Source: Labilithrix sp. (lineage in GTDB: Bacteria > Myxococcota_A > Polyangia > Polyangiales > Polyangiaceae). Taken from it: DNA of 35,588 bases. The position numbers and the translations under genes are program-made. The number at the start of each line of letters is the position of its first letter. Within the stretch, counting starts at the first letter, position 1. Below the pieces are notes generated by a model, which was not told the origin of the DNA, searched no databases, and saw only the letters and a list, made by a program, of their open reading frames with translations. Shown piece after piece: positions 14,904-21,760 of this stretch. The stretch lies in assembly GCA_028287065.1 (NCBI GenBank), contig JAQBQJ010000226.1, forward strand, positions 1 through 35,588, in the 5' to 3' direction.

Positions 14904-14945
14904 AGCACCGAGACGCTATCATCGTGCGCTCGACTGCGGCAACTC

Positions 14946-15962
14946 ATGACTGACGCCGTTCTCCTCTCCGACCCAAGGTTCTTCCGGCACCGCTCGAACG
15001 GGTACCACCCCGAGCGACCGGAGCGCCTCGAGGCCGCGCGCGCGGCGATCGAGCGTTCGGAGCTGTCTTTTGGGCGGATCGAGCCCCGTCCCGTCACGGA
15101 CGAGGAGCTCGAACGCGTGCACGATCCCCGCTTCGTCCAATGGCTGCGGACGCTGAGCGGCGAGCAGGGCTACCTGGACGCCGACACGTACGTCGGCCCC
15201 GAGAGCGTCGCGGTGGCCGAGCTTGCGGCCGGCGGGACCGTCGCGATGGTCGATGCGCTCCTCGACGGGCCGTCGAAGCGCGGGGTCGCGCTCGTGCGAC
15301 CGCCCGGACACCACGCGCGGCCCGATCACGCGATGGGCTTCTGCCTCCTCAACAACGTCGCGATCGCAGCGGCGCATGCGCGCGCGCGCGGGCTCGAGCG
15401 CGTCGCGATCGTCGACTGGGACGTGCACCACGGCAACGGAACGCAGGACGCGTTCTTCGGCGACCCGAACGTGCTCTACGTCTCGACCCACCAGTTCCCT
15501 TTCTATCCGGGTACCGGCGCGGTGCTCGAGACGGGCGAGGGCGACGGCAAGGGCTTCACGGTGAACGTGCCGCTCACGGCCGGCGGCGGCGATGCCGTGT
15601 ATCGCGCGGCGTTCGAGCGCGTGATCCTCCCGGTGCTCGACGAATACCGGCCCGAGCTCGTGCTCGTCAGCGCGGGCTTCGATGCCTCCGCGCGCGATCC
15701 GCTCGCCGAGATGACGCTCTCGGCCGACGCCTTCGGATGGATGGCGCGCGCGCTCCGCGGGGTCGCCGACAAGAGCGCGCAGGGACGGATCGCCATGGTG
15801 CTGGAAGGCGGCTACGACCTCGTGGCGCTCGAAGCAGGCCTCCTCGCAGCCACGCGCGGCCTGGTCGACGGCACCGCCGTCGAGATCGCGCGCGACCCGG
15901 ACTCCGACGACGTCGCGCGCGCAAGCCGCGTCGCCCACCACGCGTGGAAATCCGTCGGCTGA
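14946..15962 (+). CDS. Histone deacetylase family amidohydrolase (class II-like)
   Basis: 338 residues. This zinc (or iron) enzyme family removes acetyl groups from lysine side chains or acetylated polyamines; the bacterial substrate cannot be told from sequence. Key features are complete: RPPGHHARP (His122, His123 as general base pair), GFCLLNN, VDWDVHHGNGTQD with metal ligands Asp159 and His161, SAGFDASARDPL with Asp246, and EGGYD with Tyr290. The N-terminal YHPERPERL is typical of class II and bacterial acetoin-utilisation/acetylpolyamine-type members. No TM or signal is seen, so it is cytoplasmic. It begins 82 bases from the divergent sensor gene and ends just before a 19-bp triple tandem repeat. 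Confidence 0.95.
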   Translation: MTDAVLLSDPRFFRHRSNGYHPERPERLEAARAAIERSELSFGRIEPRPVTDEELERVHDPRFVQWLRTLSGEQGYLDADTYVGPESVAVAELAAGGTVAMVDALLDGPSKRGVALVRPPGHHARPDHAMGFCLLNNVAIAAAHARARGLERVAIVDWDVHHGNGTQDAFFGDPNVLYVSTHQFPFYPGTGAVLETGEGDGKGFTVNVPLTAGGGDAVYRAAFERVILPVLDEYRPELVLVSAGFDASARDPLAEMTLSADAFGWMARALRGVADKSAQGRIAMVLEGGYDLVALEAGLLAATRGLVDGTAVEIARDPDSDDVARASRVAHHAWKSVG

Positions 15963-15971
15963 CCGCCCCCC

Positions 15972-16028
15972 GTCCTTAGTTCCGTCACCCGTCCTTAGTT
16001 CCGGCGGCGGTCCTTAGTTCCGGCGGCG
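15972..16028. repeat. 19-bp tandem repeat, three copies
   Basis: Three head-to-tail units of 19 bases starting at 15972, 15991 and 16010. Units 2 and 3 are identical (GTCCTTAGTTCCGGCGGCG); unit 1 shares the first 13 bases and ends TCACCC. The conserved core is GTCCTTAGTTCCG. The array lies between the HDAC-like gene stop and the lipoprotein gene, ending 3 bases before a Shine-Dalgarno-like GGGAGGGG. The near two-turn period would place three binding sites on roughly the same DNA face. Confidence 0.85.
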
Positions 16029-16063
16029 GTCGGGAGGGGCTCAGGCATGGCAAATGCTCGTGC

Positions 16064-16741
16064 TTGGGCACCGTGCCTACGTTTCGTTACATTTTCCCAC
16101 TGTTAGCCGCCGTCAGCCTGGTGCCCGGGTGCAGCGATGATCCAGGGGTCTTGTCCCAGGGCGCGAATCCCTACGCGGGCGATCCCGCAGGCGCGCCCGA
16201 CGACGAGCCCGATCCGCCCGCCGTCACGCCACCAGCGCCCGCCCCTCCTCACGACGCGACGTTCGGCGAGCGCACGCTCGCCCGCGCGCACCAGTGGATC
16301 GATGCGGACATGCCGTACTGCGGCGGCCCCAACGGCGGCAAGGACGTCATCTGTGGAGGTACCTGCACGCGGACCGGCAGCGCGAAGAGCGCCGAATGGG
16401 ACGAGTATCGAAGCGACTGTTCCGGCTTCGTGTCGTGGTCCTGGGGCCTCGAAGCGCCCGGCGAGACGACGCGAACGCTCGCTCCTTACGACACGAGCGT
16501 GAGCTCGCTCATCACCGTCGACGAGCTCGAGGCCGGCGATGCGCTCAACGGCGCGGGCCACGTCATGCTGTTCGGCGGCTGGGCGGACAAGGCCGCCGGC
16601 AAGGCGACGATCCTCCAGGAGTCACGGTGCGGGACGACCGCGCAGGAGAAGATCTCCGTCTTCAAGGTCATCGACACGACGACCCTCCAGATCTCCGACG
16701 GCCGCAAATTCCGGCCGATCCGCTACAAGAACGCAAAATGA
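16064..16741 (+). CDS. NlpC/P60-like putative lipoprotein (cysteine peptidase type)
   Basis: 225 residues if starting at TTG 16064, or 222 from GTG 16073; neither has a good ribosome binding site. The segment FRYIFPLLAAVSLVPGC is a lipoprotein-like signal with Cys near residue 23, followed by a Pro/Asp-rich linker. From about residue 70 the catalytic domain reads ARAHQWIDADMPYCGGPNGGK, then EYRSDCSGFVSWSW with the Cys nucleophile, and DALNGAGHVMLFGGW with the His, the typical NlpC/P60 order (Cys then His). Such enzymes cleave peptidoglycan stem peptides. Two further Cys pairs (CGGTCT) may form disulfides. It is likely anchored in the outer membrane facing the periplasm. A 19-codon ORF with a good SD overlaps its start (see findings). 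Confidence 0.85.
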   Translation: MGTVPTFRYIFPLLAAVSLVPGCSDDPGVLSQGANPYAGDPAGAPDDEPDPPAVTPPAPAPPHDATFGERTLARAHQWIDADMPYCGGPNGGKDVICGGTCTRTGSAKSAEWDEYRSDCSGFVSWSWGLEAPGETTRTLAPYDTSVSSLITVDELEAGDALNGAGHVMLFGGWADKAAGKATILQESRCGTTAQEKISVFKVIDTTTLQISDGRKFRPIRYKNAK

Positions 16742-16746
16742 AAAAA

Positions 16747-16784
16747 GAGAAAGAGGACGCGAACAGCGTTCACGTCCTCTTCTC
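16747..16784 (-). terminator. Intrinsic terminator of tRNA-His (minus strand)
   Basis: A long imperfect hairpin, arms about 16747-16764 and 16768-16784, with core AGAGGACG / CGTCCTCT, one C-A mismatch and a GAAC/GTTC tip. On the minus strand it is followed by CTTTTTTCATTTT, giving the U-tract needed for tRNA-His termination. It starts six bases past the lipoprotein stop codon on the plus strand and may also slow plus-strand transcription, though no T-tract follows on that side. Confidence 0.8.
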
Positions 16785-16805
16785 TCGTTGCTCGCTTCTC
16801 GTGGG

Positions 16806-16882
16806 TGGGGTGACCGACGGGGCTTGAACCCGCGACAGCTGGAGCCACAATCCAGCGCTCTACCAACTGAGCTACGGCCACC
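16806..16882 (-). tRNA. tRNA-His (anticodon GTG)
   Basis: Read on the minus strand: acceptor GTGGCCG pairs with CGGTCAC (one G-U), D arm GCTC...GAGC with AGTTGGTA loop, anticodon stem CTGGA/TCCAG enclosing TTGTGGC (anticodon GTG, His), and T arm CGGGTTCAAGCCCCG, a GTTCAAG loop. The extra 5' G at position -1 (16882) faces discriminator C73 (16809), the histidine identity pair, and CCA is encoded (16806-16808). It uses the promoter at 16902-16929 and the terminator at 16747-16784. Confidence 0.96.
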
Positions 16883-16901
16883 GTACGTACGAAACGCCGT
16901 C

Positions 16902-16929
16902 ACCATACCCACGGCCGACGGAGTTGCAA
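16902..16929 (-). promoter_or_regulatory. Sigma70-type promoter of tRNA-His
   Basis: On the minus strand: -35 TTGCAA (16924-16929), 16-base spacer, -10 TATGGT (16902-16907). This sits about 20 bases upstream of the tRNA 5' end, so transcription would start close to the mature end. Position and match make it a good call, though no GC-rich discriminator was examined in detail. Confidence 0.6.
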
Positions 16930-17027
16930 GCGGGGTTTTCAGGGTACGCGCGGTCGGGCTACGCTTTCCGCGCTCGCGAGCGGCGCGAACTTTACCTCTG
17001 CCCCTTCCCGGAGTGACGATTCCCCTC

Positions 17028-17375
17028 ATGGGAGCACGCTCTCTTTTCGTAGTGCTTCTCCTCGTCGCAGGAGCGCCCGGCTGCGTCGACACGCTGCCGG
17101 AGAAGATCGTCCTCGCCCCCGCCGCGGCGAACGTCGAGGTCATCAACGAGCCGCCGAACAGCGAGATCTACGAGCCGGCCGGCGAAGTCAACGCGCAGGT
17201 CATCGGCCACGAGACGCAGGACGCACTGCGGCAAGCGCTGAACCAGCTGCGGAACAAGGCAGCGGCAAAGGGCGCGACGTTCGTGGCCGTCGACGACGTC
17301 ACGTCCCGCGCCGCGTGGGACTTCAGCGGACGCACCATCGTCACGCTCGTCGGCACCGCGTACCGAACCAAGTAG
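17028..17375 (+). CDS. Small lipoprotein, DUF4156-like
   Basis: 115 residues from ATG 17028. MGARSLFVVLLLVAGAPGC is a lipoprotein signal with Cys19 (lipobox-like GAPGC). The mature part, VEVINEPPNSEIYEPAGEVNAQ ... LRQALNQLRNKAAAKGATFV ... RTIVTLVGTAYR, fits the DUF4156 family of small bacterial lipoproteins (pattern 'LRNKAA..GAN.V' and a closing 'G.AY'). Function unknown; probably outer-membrane attached. The frame continues upstream but with no protein character. GGAG lies somewhat far (about 14 bases) from the ATG, so expression may be weak. Confidence 0.8.
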   Translation: MGARSLFVVLLLVAGAPGCVDTLPEKIVLAPAAANVEVINEPPNSEIYEPAGEVNAQVIGHETQDALRQALNQLRNKAAAKGATFVAVDDVTSRAAWDFSGRTIVTLVGTAYRTK

Positions 17376-17389
17376 CGGCGCGCGAAGGA

Positions 17390-18496
17390 TCAGAGCGGCG
17401 TGCCGGCCGCGAAGTCCTTCGCGATCACGTCGCGGACCTTCGTGGCCTCGCCCGGAGCGTTGGTCACGACCCCGATCTCGCGGTTCTTGAAGAGCGCCGT
17501 AGGCGTGAAGTTCTGCGAGCCCACGAATACCGTCGTGCCGTCGACGACGATCGCCTTCGCGTGGATGTACGGCGTCATCACGCCCACGAACGGCACGCCT
17601 GCGGCCTTGAGCTTGTTGATCGAGTCCGTCTCGGCAGGCGTGTCCTGGTTGCCGCTCGAGATGACGACGCGCACTGCTACTTTCGCCTTGTGCGAGGCCA
17701 CGATCGCATCGGTGAGCGTGTCGTCGCTCAGCGACTGCACCTCGACGTCGAGGCTCGTCTTCGCGCTCTCGATGAGGGCCTTCAGGCGCGCGCGGGCGTC
17801 GACCGTGGACGTCGCCTGCGGAGAGAGAACGAGGTTGCTGTTCTCCGTCACCGCGGTGCCCGCGTAATCGGCCGCAAAGAGCTTCTCGCAGGCGGCGACA
17901 TCGGCCGGATCGCTGTCGGTCGCGATGTACTCGCGGTTGTCCTTCGCGCTCGTGTACGTGAGGTTCATCGTCATGATGAGGACCTTCGACGCGTCGATCA
18001 CGACCGCCTTCGCGTGCGTGAACGTGTAGGACGACGGCGCGTACACGACACTGACGCCACGTGCCTTCAGCTTGGTGAACGACGGCCCGTTGTCGCCGCC
18101 GTTCGGCGGGAAGAACTGGTTCAGGACGACCTTCACGTCCTTGCCCGCGTCCTTGAGATCGCCGAGCGCGTCGATGATCGCCGTGTCGGTCAGCAGGTAC
18201 ATGGTCATGTGCACGCTGGTCTTGGCGGCGCGGATGGCGGCCTCGATCTGCGCGCCGAGATCGCTCGGCTGGACCTGGATGGTGACCTTGCTGCTCGTCG
18301 GGATGACGCCGCCTTCGGCGCCCGGCCCGGTCCCGCCGTCGGGAAGCGGCGTCTCGCCTTCGTCGCCCGGGATCTCCGGCCCCGTGCCCGGAGTCTCGCC
18401 GCTGCTGCCCGGCGCCCCCTTGAGATCCGCGGTGTTGCAAGCACTCGCACTTGCTACGAAAGTAGCGAAAGCAAGACAGAGCCAGCGCTTTTGCAC
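17390..18496 (-). CDS. Phospholipase D-like lipoprotein with two HKD motifs
   Basis: 368 residues from a GTG at 18496, preferred because it starts a lipoprotein signal (QKRWLCLAFATFVASASAC, Cys20). The frame stays open upstream but without protein character. A Gly/Pro/Glu-rich linker (about 21-65) precedes two phospholipase D halves: helix-strand AIRAAKTSVHMTMYLLTDTAII with the first HxKx4D (FTHAKAVVID), then SAKTSLDVEVQSLSDDTLTDAI with the second (YIHAKAIVVDGTTVFVGSQNF). Both His-Lys-Asp triads are present; the usual GSxN is kept in the second copy but is MTMN in the first. The fold supports phosphodiesterase or phosphatidyl transfer chemistry on lipids or nucleic acids at the cell envelope; substrate unknown. 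Diverges from the kinase gene, 46 bases apart. Confidence 0.9.
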   Translation of the reverse strand: MQKRWLCLAFATFVASASACNTADLKGAPGSSGETPGTGPEIPGDEGETPLPDGGTGPGAEGGVIPTSSKVTIQVQPSDLGAQIEAAIRAAKTSVHMTMYLLTDTAIIDALGDLKDAGKDVKVVLNQFFPPNGGDNGPSFTKLKARGVSVVYAPSSYTFTHAKAVVIDASKVLIMTMNLTYTSAKDNREYIATDSDPADVAACEKLFAADYAGTAVTENSNLVLSPQATSTVDARARLKALIESAKTSLDVEVQSLSDDTLTDAIVASHKAKVAVRVVISSGNQDTPAETDSINKLKAAGVPFVGVMTPYIHAKAIVVDGTTVFVGSQNFTPTALFKNREIGVVTNAPGEATKVRDVIAKDFAAGTPL

Positions 18497-18542
18497 GGGC
18501 CTACCATGACCTGAGGAGGGCGATCGGGCCAGGCGATTTTTC

Positions 18543-19337
18543 ATGCGATCGGAGGAGAAAACCATCGTCGGGACCGACGGCGTGTCGGTCACCGTCTTCG
18601 AGAAGCGGCTGTCGACGCGCGAGAGCGCCGAGCCGGAAGCCGCCGCTCGTCTTCGCGGCGAAGCCCTGCTCCTCGCGGCGCTCACGGCGAGCGAGCGCGC
18701 GCGTGGCGTGACGCCGCGGCTCGTCGAAGCGGGCGAGGACGAACGCGGCCCCTGGCTCCGGACGGTGAAGCTCCCCTTCCCCACGCTCGCGCAGCGCCTC
18801 GACGCGGCCAATGGCAACCAGCTCGACTCCGCATGGATCGAACGAGCCGTGCGTGCGTCGTTCGCGTCTCTCGCCGAGCTGCACGAGGCGGCGGACGCGA
18901 GCGGTCCGCTGTTCATCGTGCATGCCGATGTGAGCCCGGCGAACGTCGCGATCGATGACGACGGCTCGCGCGCGGTGATGCTCGATCTCGATCTCGCGGC
19001 GTGGCGTGGCGCGGGACCGCGCGACGGCGCCTTCCGCGGGACGATCGGCTACTGCGCACCCGAGGTGGCCCGCGGAGAGCCGCCGACCGCCGCGTCGGAC
19101 CTCTTCTCGCTCGCGGCGACGCTGCTGCACGCGATCACGGGCGCGCCCCCTCGCAGCGGTCCGTCGTTCGCCGCGCTCCTAGGCGCCGCGGCGGAACGCC
19201 CACTGCTCGACGATCTCGGCGTCGCCTCGGTGGAGCTCGCGGCCCGCGGCCCCGGTCACGCCGCGCTCGTCCGTTGTCTCGCGCATCTGCCCGGCGAGCG
19301 GCCGGCCTCGGCACGCGACGTCCTCGCGCTCCTGTAG
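18543..19337 (+). CDS. Compact Ser/Thr protein kinase-like protein
   Basis: 264 residues, only a kinase domain with no TM or sensor part. The Gly loop is reduced to VGTDGVSVTV (lacking GxG); Lys21 (VFEKRL) is the probable ATP lysine and Glu40 (RLRGEALLLAAL) its helix-C partner. The catalytic loop is HADVSPANV (His127-Ala-Asp129...Asn134), so a non-RD type. The usual DFG is DLD (Asp148-Leu-Asp150), and the activation segment ends GTIGYCAPE (Glu174). The remainder shows the usual C lobe (AASDLFSLAATLLHAITG, LPGERPASARDVLALL). Key Lys and both Asp are retained, so activity is plausible. Cytoplasmic. Followed 31 bases later by a PLP enzyme gene, which could be coincidental. Confidence 0.85.
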   Translation: MRSEEKTIVGTDGVSVTVFEKRLSTRESAEPEAAARLRGEALLLAALTASERARGVTPRLVEAGEDERGPWLRTVKLPFPTLAQRLDAANGNQLDSAWIERAVRASFASLAELHEAADASGPLFIVHADVSPANVAIDDDGSRAVMLDLDLAAWRGAGPRDGAFRGTIGYCAPEVARGEPPTAASDLFSLAATLLHAITGAPPRSGPSFAALLGAAAERPLLDDLGVASVELAARGPGHAALVRCLAHLPGERPASARDVLALL

Positions 19338-19368
19338 GCGGAACCGGCCGTGTGCTAGACGCCACGTC

Positions 19369-20535
19369 ATGAAGGACGAAGGGCACCGCCTCGAAACGCT
19401 CTGCATCCACGCGGGTCAACAGCCCGACCCCATCCACGGCGCGGTGATGACGCCGATCGTCCTCGCAAGCACGTTCGCGCAGAAGTCTCCGGGCAAGTAC
19501 GACGACTACGACTACTCACGTGCCGGCAACCCGACGCGCACCGCGCTCGAAGGATGCCTCGCCGCGCTCGAAGGCGCGAAGCACGGCGTCGCGTTCGGAA
19601 GCGGTTGCGCCGCGACGACCGCGATCCTCCTCGGCTTGAAGAGCGGCGATCACGTGCTCTGCGGCGACGACGTCTACGGCGGCACCTTCCGCATCTTCGA
19701 CAAGGTGATGAAGCAGTGGGGCCTCGAGGCGTCGTTCATGGACATGAGCGATCCCGCGAAGGTGAAGGCGGCCATGCGCCCGAACACGAAACTCGTGTGG
19801 CTCGAGACGCCGTCGAACCCGATGCTCAAGATCTTCGACATCGCCGCCATCGCCGACATCGCGACCAAGGCTGGCGCGCCGATCGCCGTCGACAACACCT
19901 TCGCCACGCCGATGCTCCAGCGTCCGCTCGACCTCGGCGCGACGATGGTCGTGCACTCGACCACGAAGTACCTGAACGGTCACTCCGACGTCGTCGGCGG
20001 CGCGGTGCTCACGAGCGACGCCGCGCTCGCCGAGAAGCTCCACTTCATCCAGAAGTCGGTCGGCGGCGTCCCGAGCCCGTTCGATTGCTACATGGTCCTG
20101 CGCGGCCTGAAGACGCTCGGCGTGCGCATGAAGCAGCACGTCGCGAGCGCGCGCGTGCTCGTCGAACGCCTCGAGAAGAACAAGCAGGTCGAGCGCGTCT
20201 TCTACCCGGGCCTCACCAGCCACAAGGGACACGAGATCGCGTCGCGCCAGATGAAGGGCCCCGGCGGGATGATCAGCTTCGAGCTCGCCGGCGGCCTGAA
20301 GGCCGCGACGGCGTTCCTCGAATCGCTGCGCGTGTTCGTGTGCGCGGAGAGCCTCGGCGGGGTCGAGTCGCTCGCGGAGCACCCGGCGATCATGACGCAC
20401 GCGAGCCTGCCGGCCGACGTGCGCCGGACGCTCGGCATCGGCGACGGCCTCATCCGTCTGAGCGTCGGCCTCGAAGATGTCGAGGACCTCGCGGATGACC
20501 TCGATCGCGGCTTTCAGGCCGCGGCGAGGGCCTGA
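19369..20535 (+). CDS. Cys/Met metabolism PLP-dependent enzyme (cystathionine gamma-lyase/synthase type)
   Basis: 388 residues, full length for the family. It binds pyridoxal phosphate at Lys200 within HSTTKYLNGHSDVVGG; other family marks are YSRAGNPTRTALE, GSGCAATTAILLGLKSGDHV, DDVYGGTFRIF, WLETPSNPMLKIFDI, DNTFATP and AESLGGVESLAEHPA. Members catalyse gamma-replacement or gamma-elimination on homoserine esters or cystathionine, or O-acetylhomoserine sulfhydrylation, in transsulfuration. From sequence alone, MetB, CGL and MetC types cannot be separated; the SLGGVESLAEHP stretch is typical of gamma-lyase and gamma-synthase. Cytoplasmic tetramer by family. It is close behind the kinase gene (31-base gap). 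No S-box or SAM riboswitch was seen upstream, and the ribosome binding site is weak. Confidence 0.93.
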   Translation: MKDEGHRLETLCIHAGQQPDPIHGAVMTPIVLASTFAQKSPGKYDDYDYSRAGNPTRTALEGCLAALEGAKHGVAFGSGCAATTAILLGLKSGDHVLCGDDVYGGTFRIFDKVMKQWGLEASFMDMSDPAKVKAAMRPNTKLVWLETPSNPMLKIFDIAAIADIATKAGAPIAVDNTFATPMLQRPLDLGATMVVHSTTKYLNGHSDVVGGAVLTSDAALAEKLHFIQKSVGGVPSPFDCYMVLRGLKTLGVRMKQHVASARVLVERLEKNKQVERVFYPGLTSHKGHEIASRQMKGPGGMISFELAGGLKAATAFLESLRVFVCAESLGGVESLAEHPAIMTHASLPADVRRTLGIGDGLIRLSVGLEDVEDLADDLDRGFQAAARA

Positions 20536-20640
20536 TCCGCCTGGAACGCGCCCACGCGCGCGCGATGATGTAGCATGCAGGGGCGGTAACTGCGGTTCTG
20601 CACGCCTTCCTTTCCACTACCGCCCAACGGGAGACCTCCG

Positions 20641-21285
20641 ATGTTCCGTCGTCACCACCTGTCCGCGAGCCTCCGGTCCGTTCGGTTCGCCAGCGTCGTC
20701 CTCGTCACGGGTCTCGTCGCCGCGAGCGCAAATGGCTGCTCCGATCCCGAGCAAGCGACGCCGCGCGTCGCGTTCGACAGCTCGGTCTTTCCCGGCAAGC
20801 ACCCGGCCACGGGGTGCGGCAAGACGGGTACCTGGTTCACGATCGGCAACTTCGGTAATCCCGCGCTCGGTCGCATGAACCCCGCCGATCCCGAGAGCCC
20901 GCTCATCGACCCCGTCGTTCCGATCGACGACGGCGCCGCCGATCAGCAGGGCACCGTCTCGATCTCTTGCTCGGTCGCCGAGGACGGCGACGGCTTCCAG
21001 GTGAAGGCGCACGCGGAGCTCACCGGAGCGACGGGCGGCGCCGTCACCATCTCCGGTCGTTTCACGAAGGACGGCGACCAGCCCGACATCACCGTCGCCC
21101 TGACGACGCACGGCGAGACGTTCACGGACGCGCACTGCACCGCGAGCTTCGACAAGACGCTCGGCCATGCCGTCGCGGCCGGCCGTGTGTGGGCGCAGGT
21201 CGTGTGCCCGAACGCCGAGTACCAGTCCGCGCAGCAGATCTGCGAGAGCAAGGCGCAGTTCCGCTTCGAGAACTGCGCGCAGTAA
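20641..21285 (+). CDS. Putative lipoprotein of unknown function
   Basis: 214 residues from ATG 20641, with GGGAG upstream. The N-terminus is basic, then VRFASVVLVTGLVAASANGC, a lipoprotein-like signal with Cys33 (SANGC). The mature part has several Cys (TGCGKTG, ISCSVAEDG, DAHCTASF, QVVCPNAEY, QQICESK, ENCAQ) and alternating strands (FQVKAHAELTGATGGAVTISG), consistent with a disulfide-bonded beta domain. I do not recognise a family, but similar lone lipoproteins are frequent in Polyangia. It ends one base before the converging TPR gene. A 105-base spacer separates it from the PLP gene. Confidence 0.85.
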   Translation: MFRRHHLSASLRSVRFASVVLVTGLVAASANGCSDPEQATPRVAFDSSVFPGKHPATGCGKTGTWFTIGNFGNPALGRMNPADPESPLIDPVVPIDDGAADQQGTVSISCSVAEDGDGFQVKAHAELTGATGGAVTISGRFTKDGDQPDITVALTTHGETFTDAHCTASFDKTLGHAVAAGRVWAQVVCPNAEYQSAQQICESKAQFRFENCAQ

Positions 21286-21286
21286 G

Positions 21287-21760
21287 TCAGTCGGGCATCG
21301 ATGCGAGCAGCGCCTCGACCTCGAGGCGCGTCTCGAGCTCGGGCTTCGCGCCGAGGAAGGCCTGCAGGTACCGTCGCGCGGCGGGGTTGTCGCCGCGCGC
21401 CGCGTACGCGAGACCGACGGCGTAGAGCGCATCGGCGTCATGCGGCGCCTGCTCGACGGCGATCATTCCTTCCTTGATCGCCTCGCGGATGCGTCCGAGC
21501 TTTCGCTCGACGTGGGTGATCGCGATGCGGGCCCCGAGGTGCTTCGGCGCGAGGAGCAGCGTCGCGCGGTAGGCGTCGCGCGCGGGCTCCATCTCGCCGA
21601 CCTCGTAGAACGCCTGCCCCATGAAGAAGAACGCATAGGGGTTCGACGCATCGGCCTTCACGACGTCGCGGAGGACCCGCAGCGCCTCGTGGAACCGCTC
21701 CTCGTGCATCAGCTCGGCGGCTTGTTCGACGGCTTCCCAGTGTGCAGCATCGCGGTCCAT
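21287..21760 (-). CDS. Small TPR protein
   Basis: 157 residues from the ATG at 21760 (MDRDAAHW); an in-frame ATG at 21778 gives six more but overlaps the next gene more deeply. Nearly the whole chain is TPR units: HEERFHEALRVLRDVVKADAS, NPYAFFFMGQAFYEVGEMEPARDAYRATLLLAP, HLGARIAITHVERKLGRIREAIKEGM and DADALYAVGLAYAARGDNPAARRYLQAF. No signal peptide, so a cytoplasmic protein-protein adaptor is likely. Its start codon lies in a CCATGG palindrome that also holds a possible start of the divergent membrane protein. Partner unknown. Confidence 0.87.
   Translation of the reverse strand: MDRDAAHWEAVEQAAELMHEERFHEALRVLRDVVKADASNPYAFFFMGQAFYEVGEMEPARDAYRATLLLAPKHLGARIAITHVERKLGRIREAIKEGMIAVEQAPHDADALYAVGLAYAARGDNPAARRYLQAFLGAKPELETRLEVEALLASMPD

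Noticed and set aside
12590-14953. 787-codon plus-strand open frame over the HEAT and sensor genes
   Set aside because: Antisense to two convincing genes with RBS and domain structure; composition is typical of a GC-bias shadow.
15972-16028. CRISPR array
   Set aside because: Units are directly tandem with no unique spacers, and there are no cas genes.
16539-17375. Longer upstream extension of the DUF4156-like lipoprotein
   Set aside because: It would cross the tRNA and destroy the lipoprotein signal; the ATG at 17028 gives a proper signal peptide.
20536-20640. SAM or other riboswitch near the PLP enzyme
   Set aside because: No conserved core or paired architecture could be seen upstream of the PLP gene or in this spacer.
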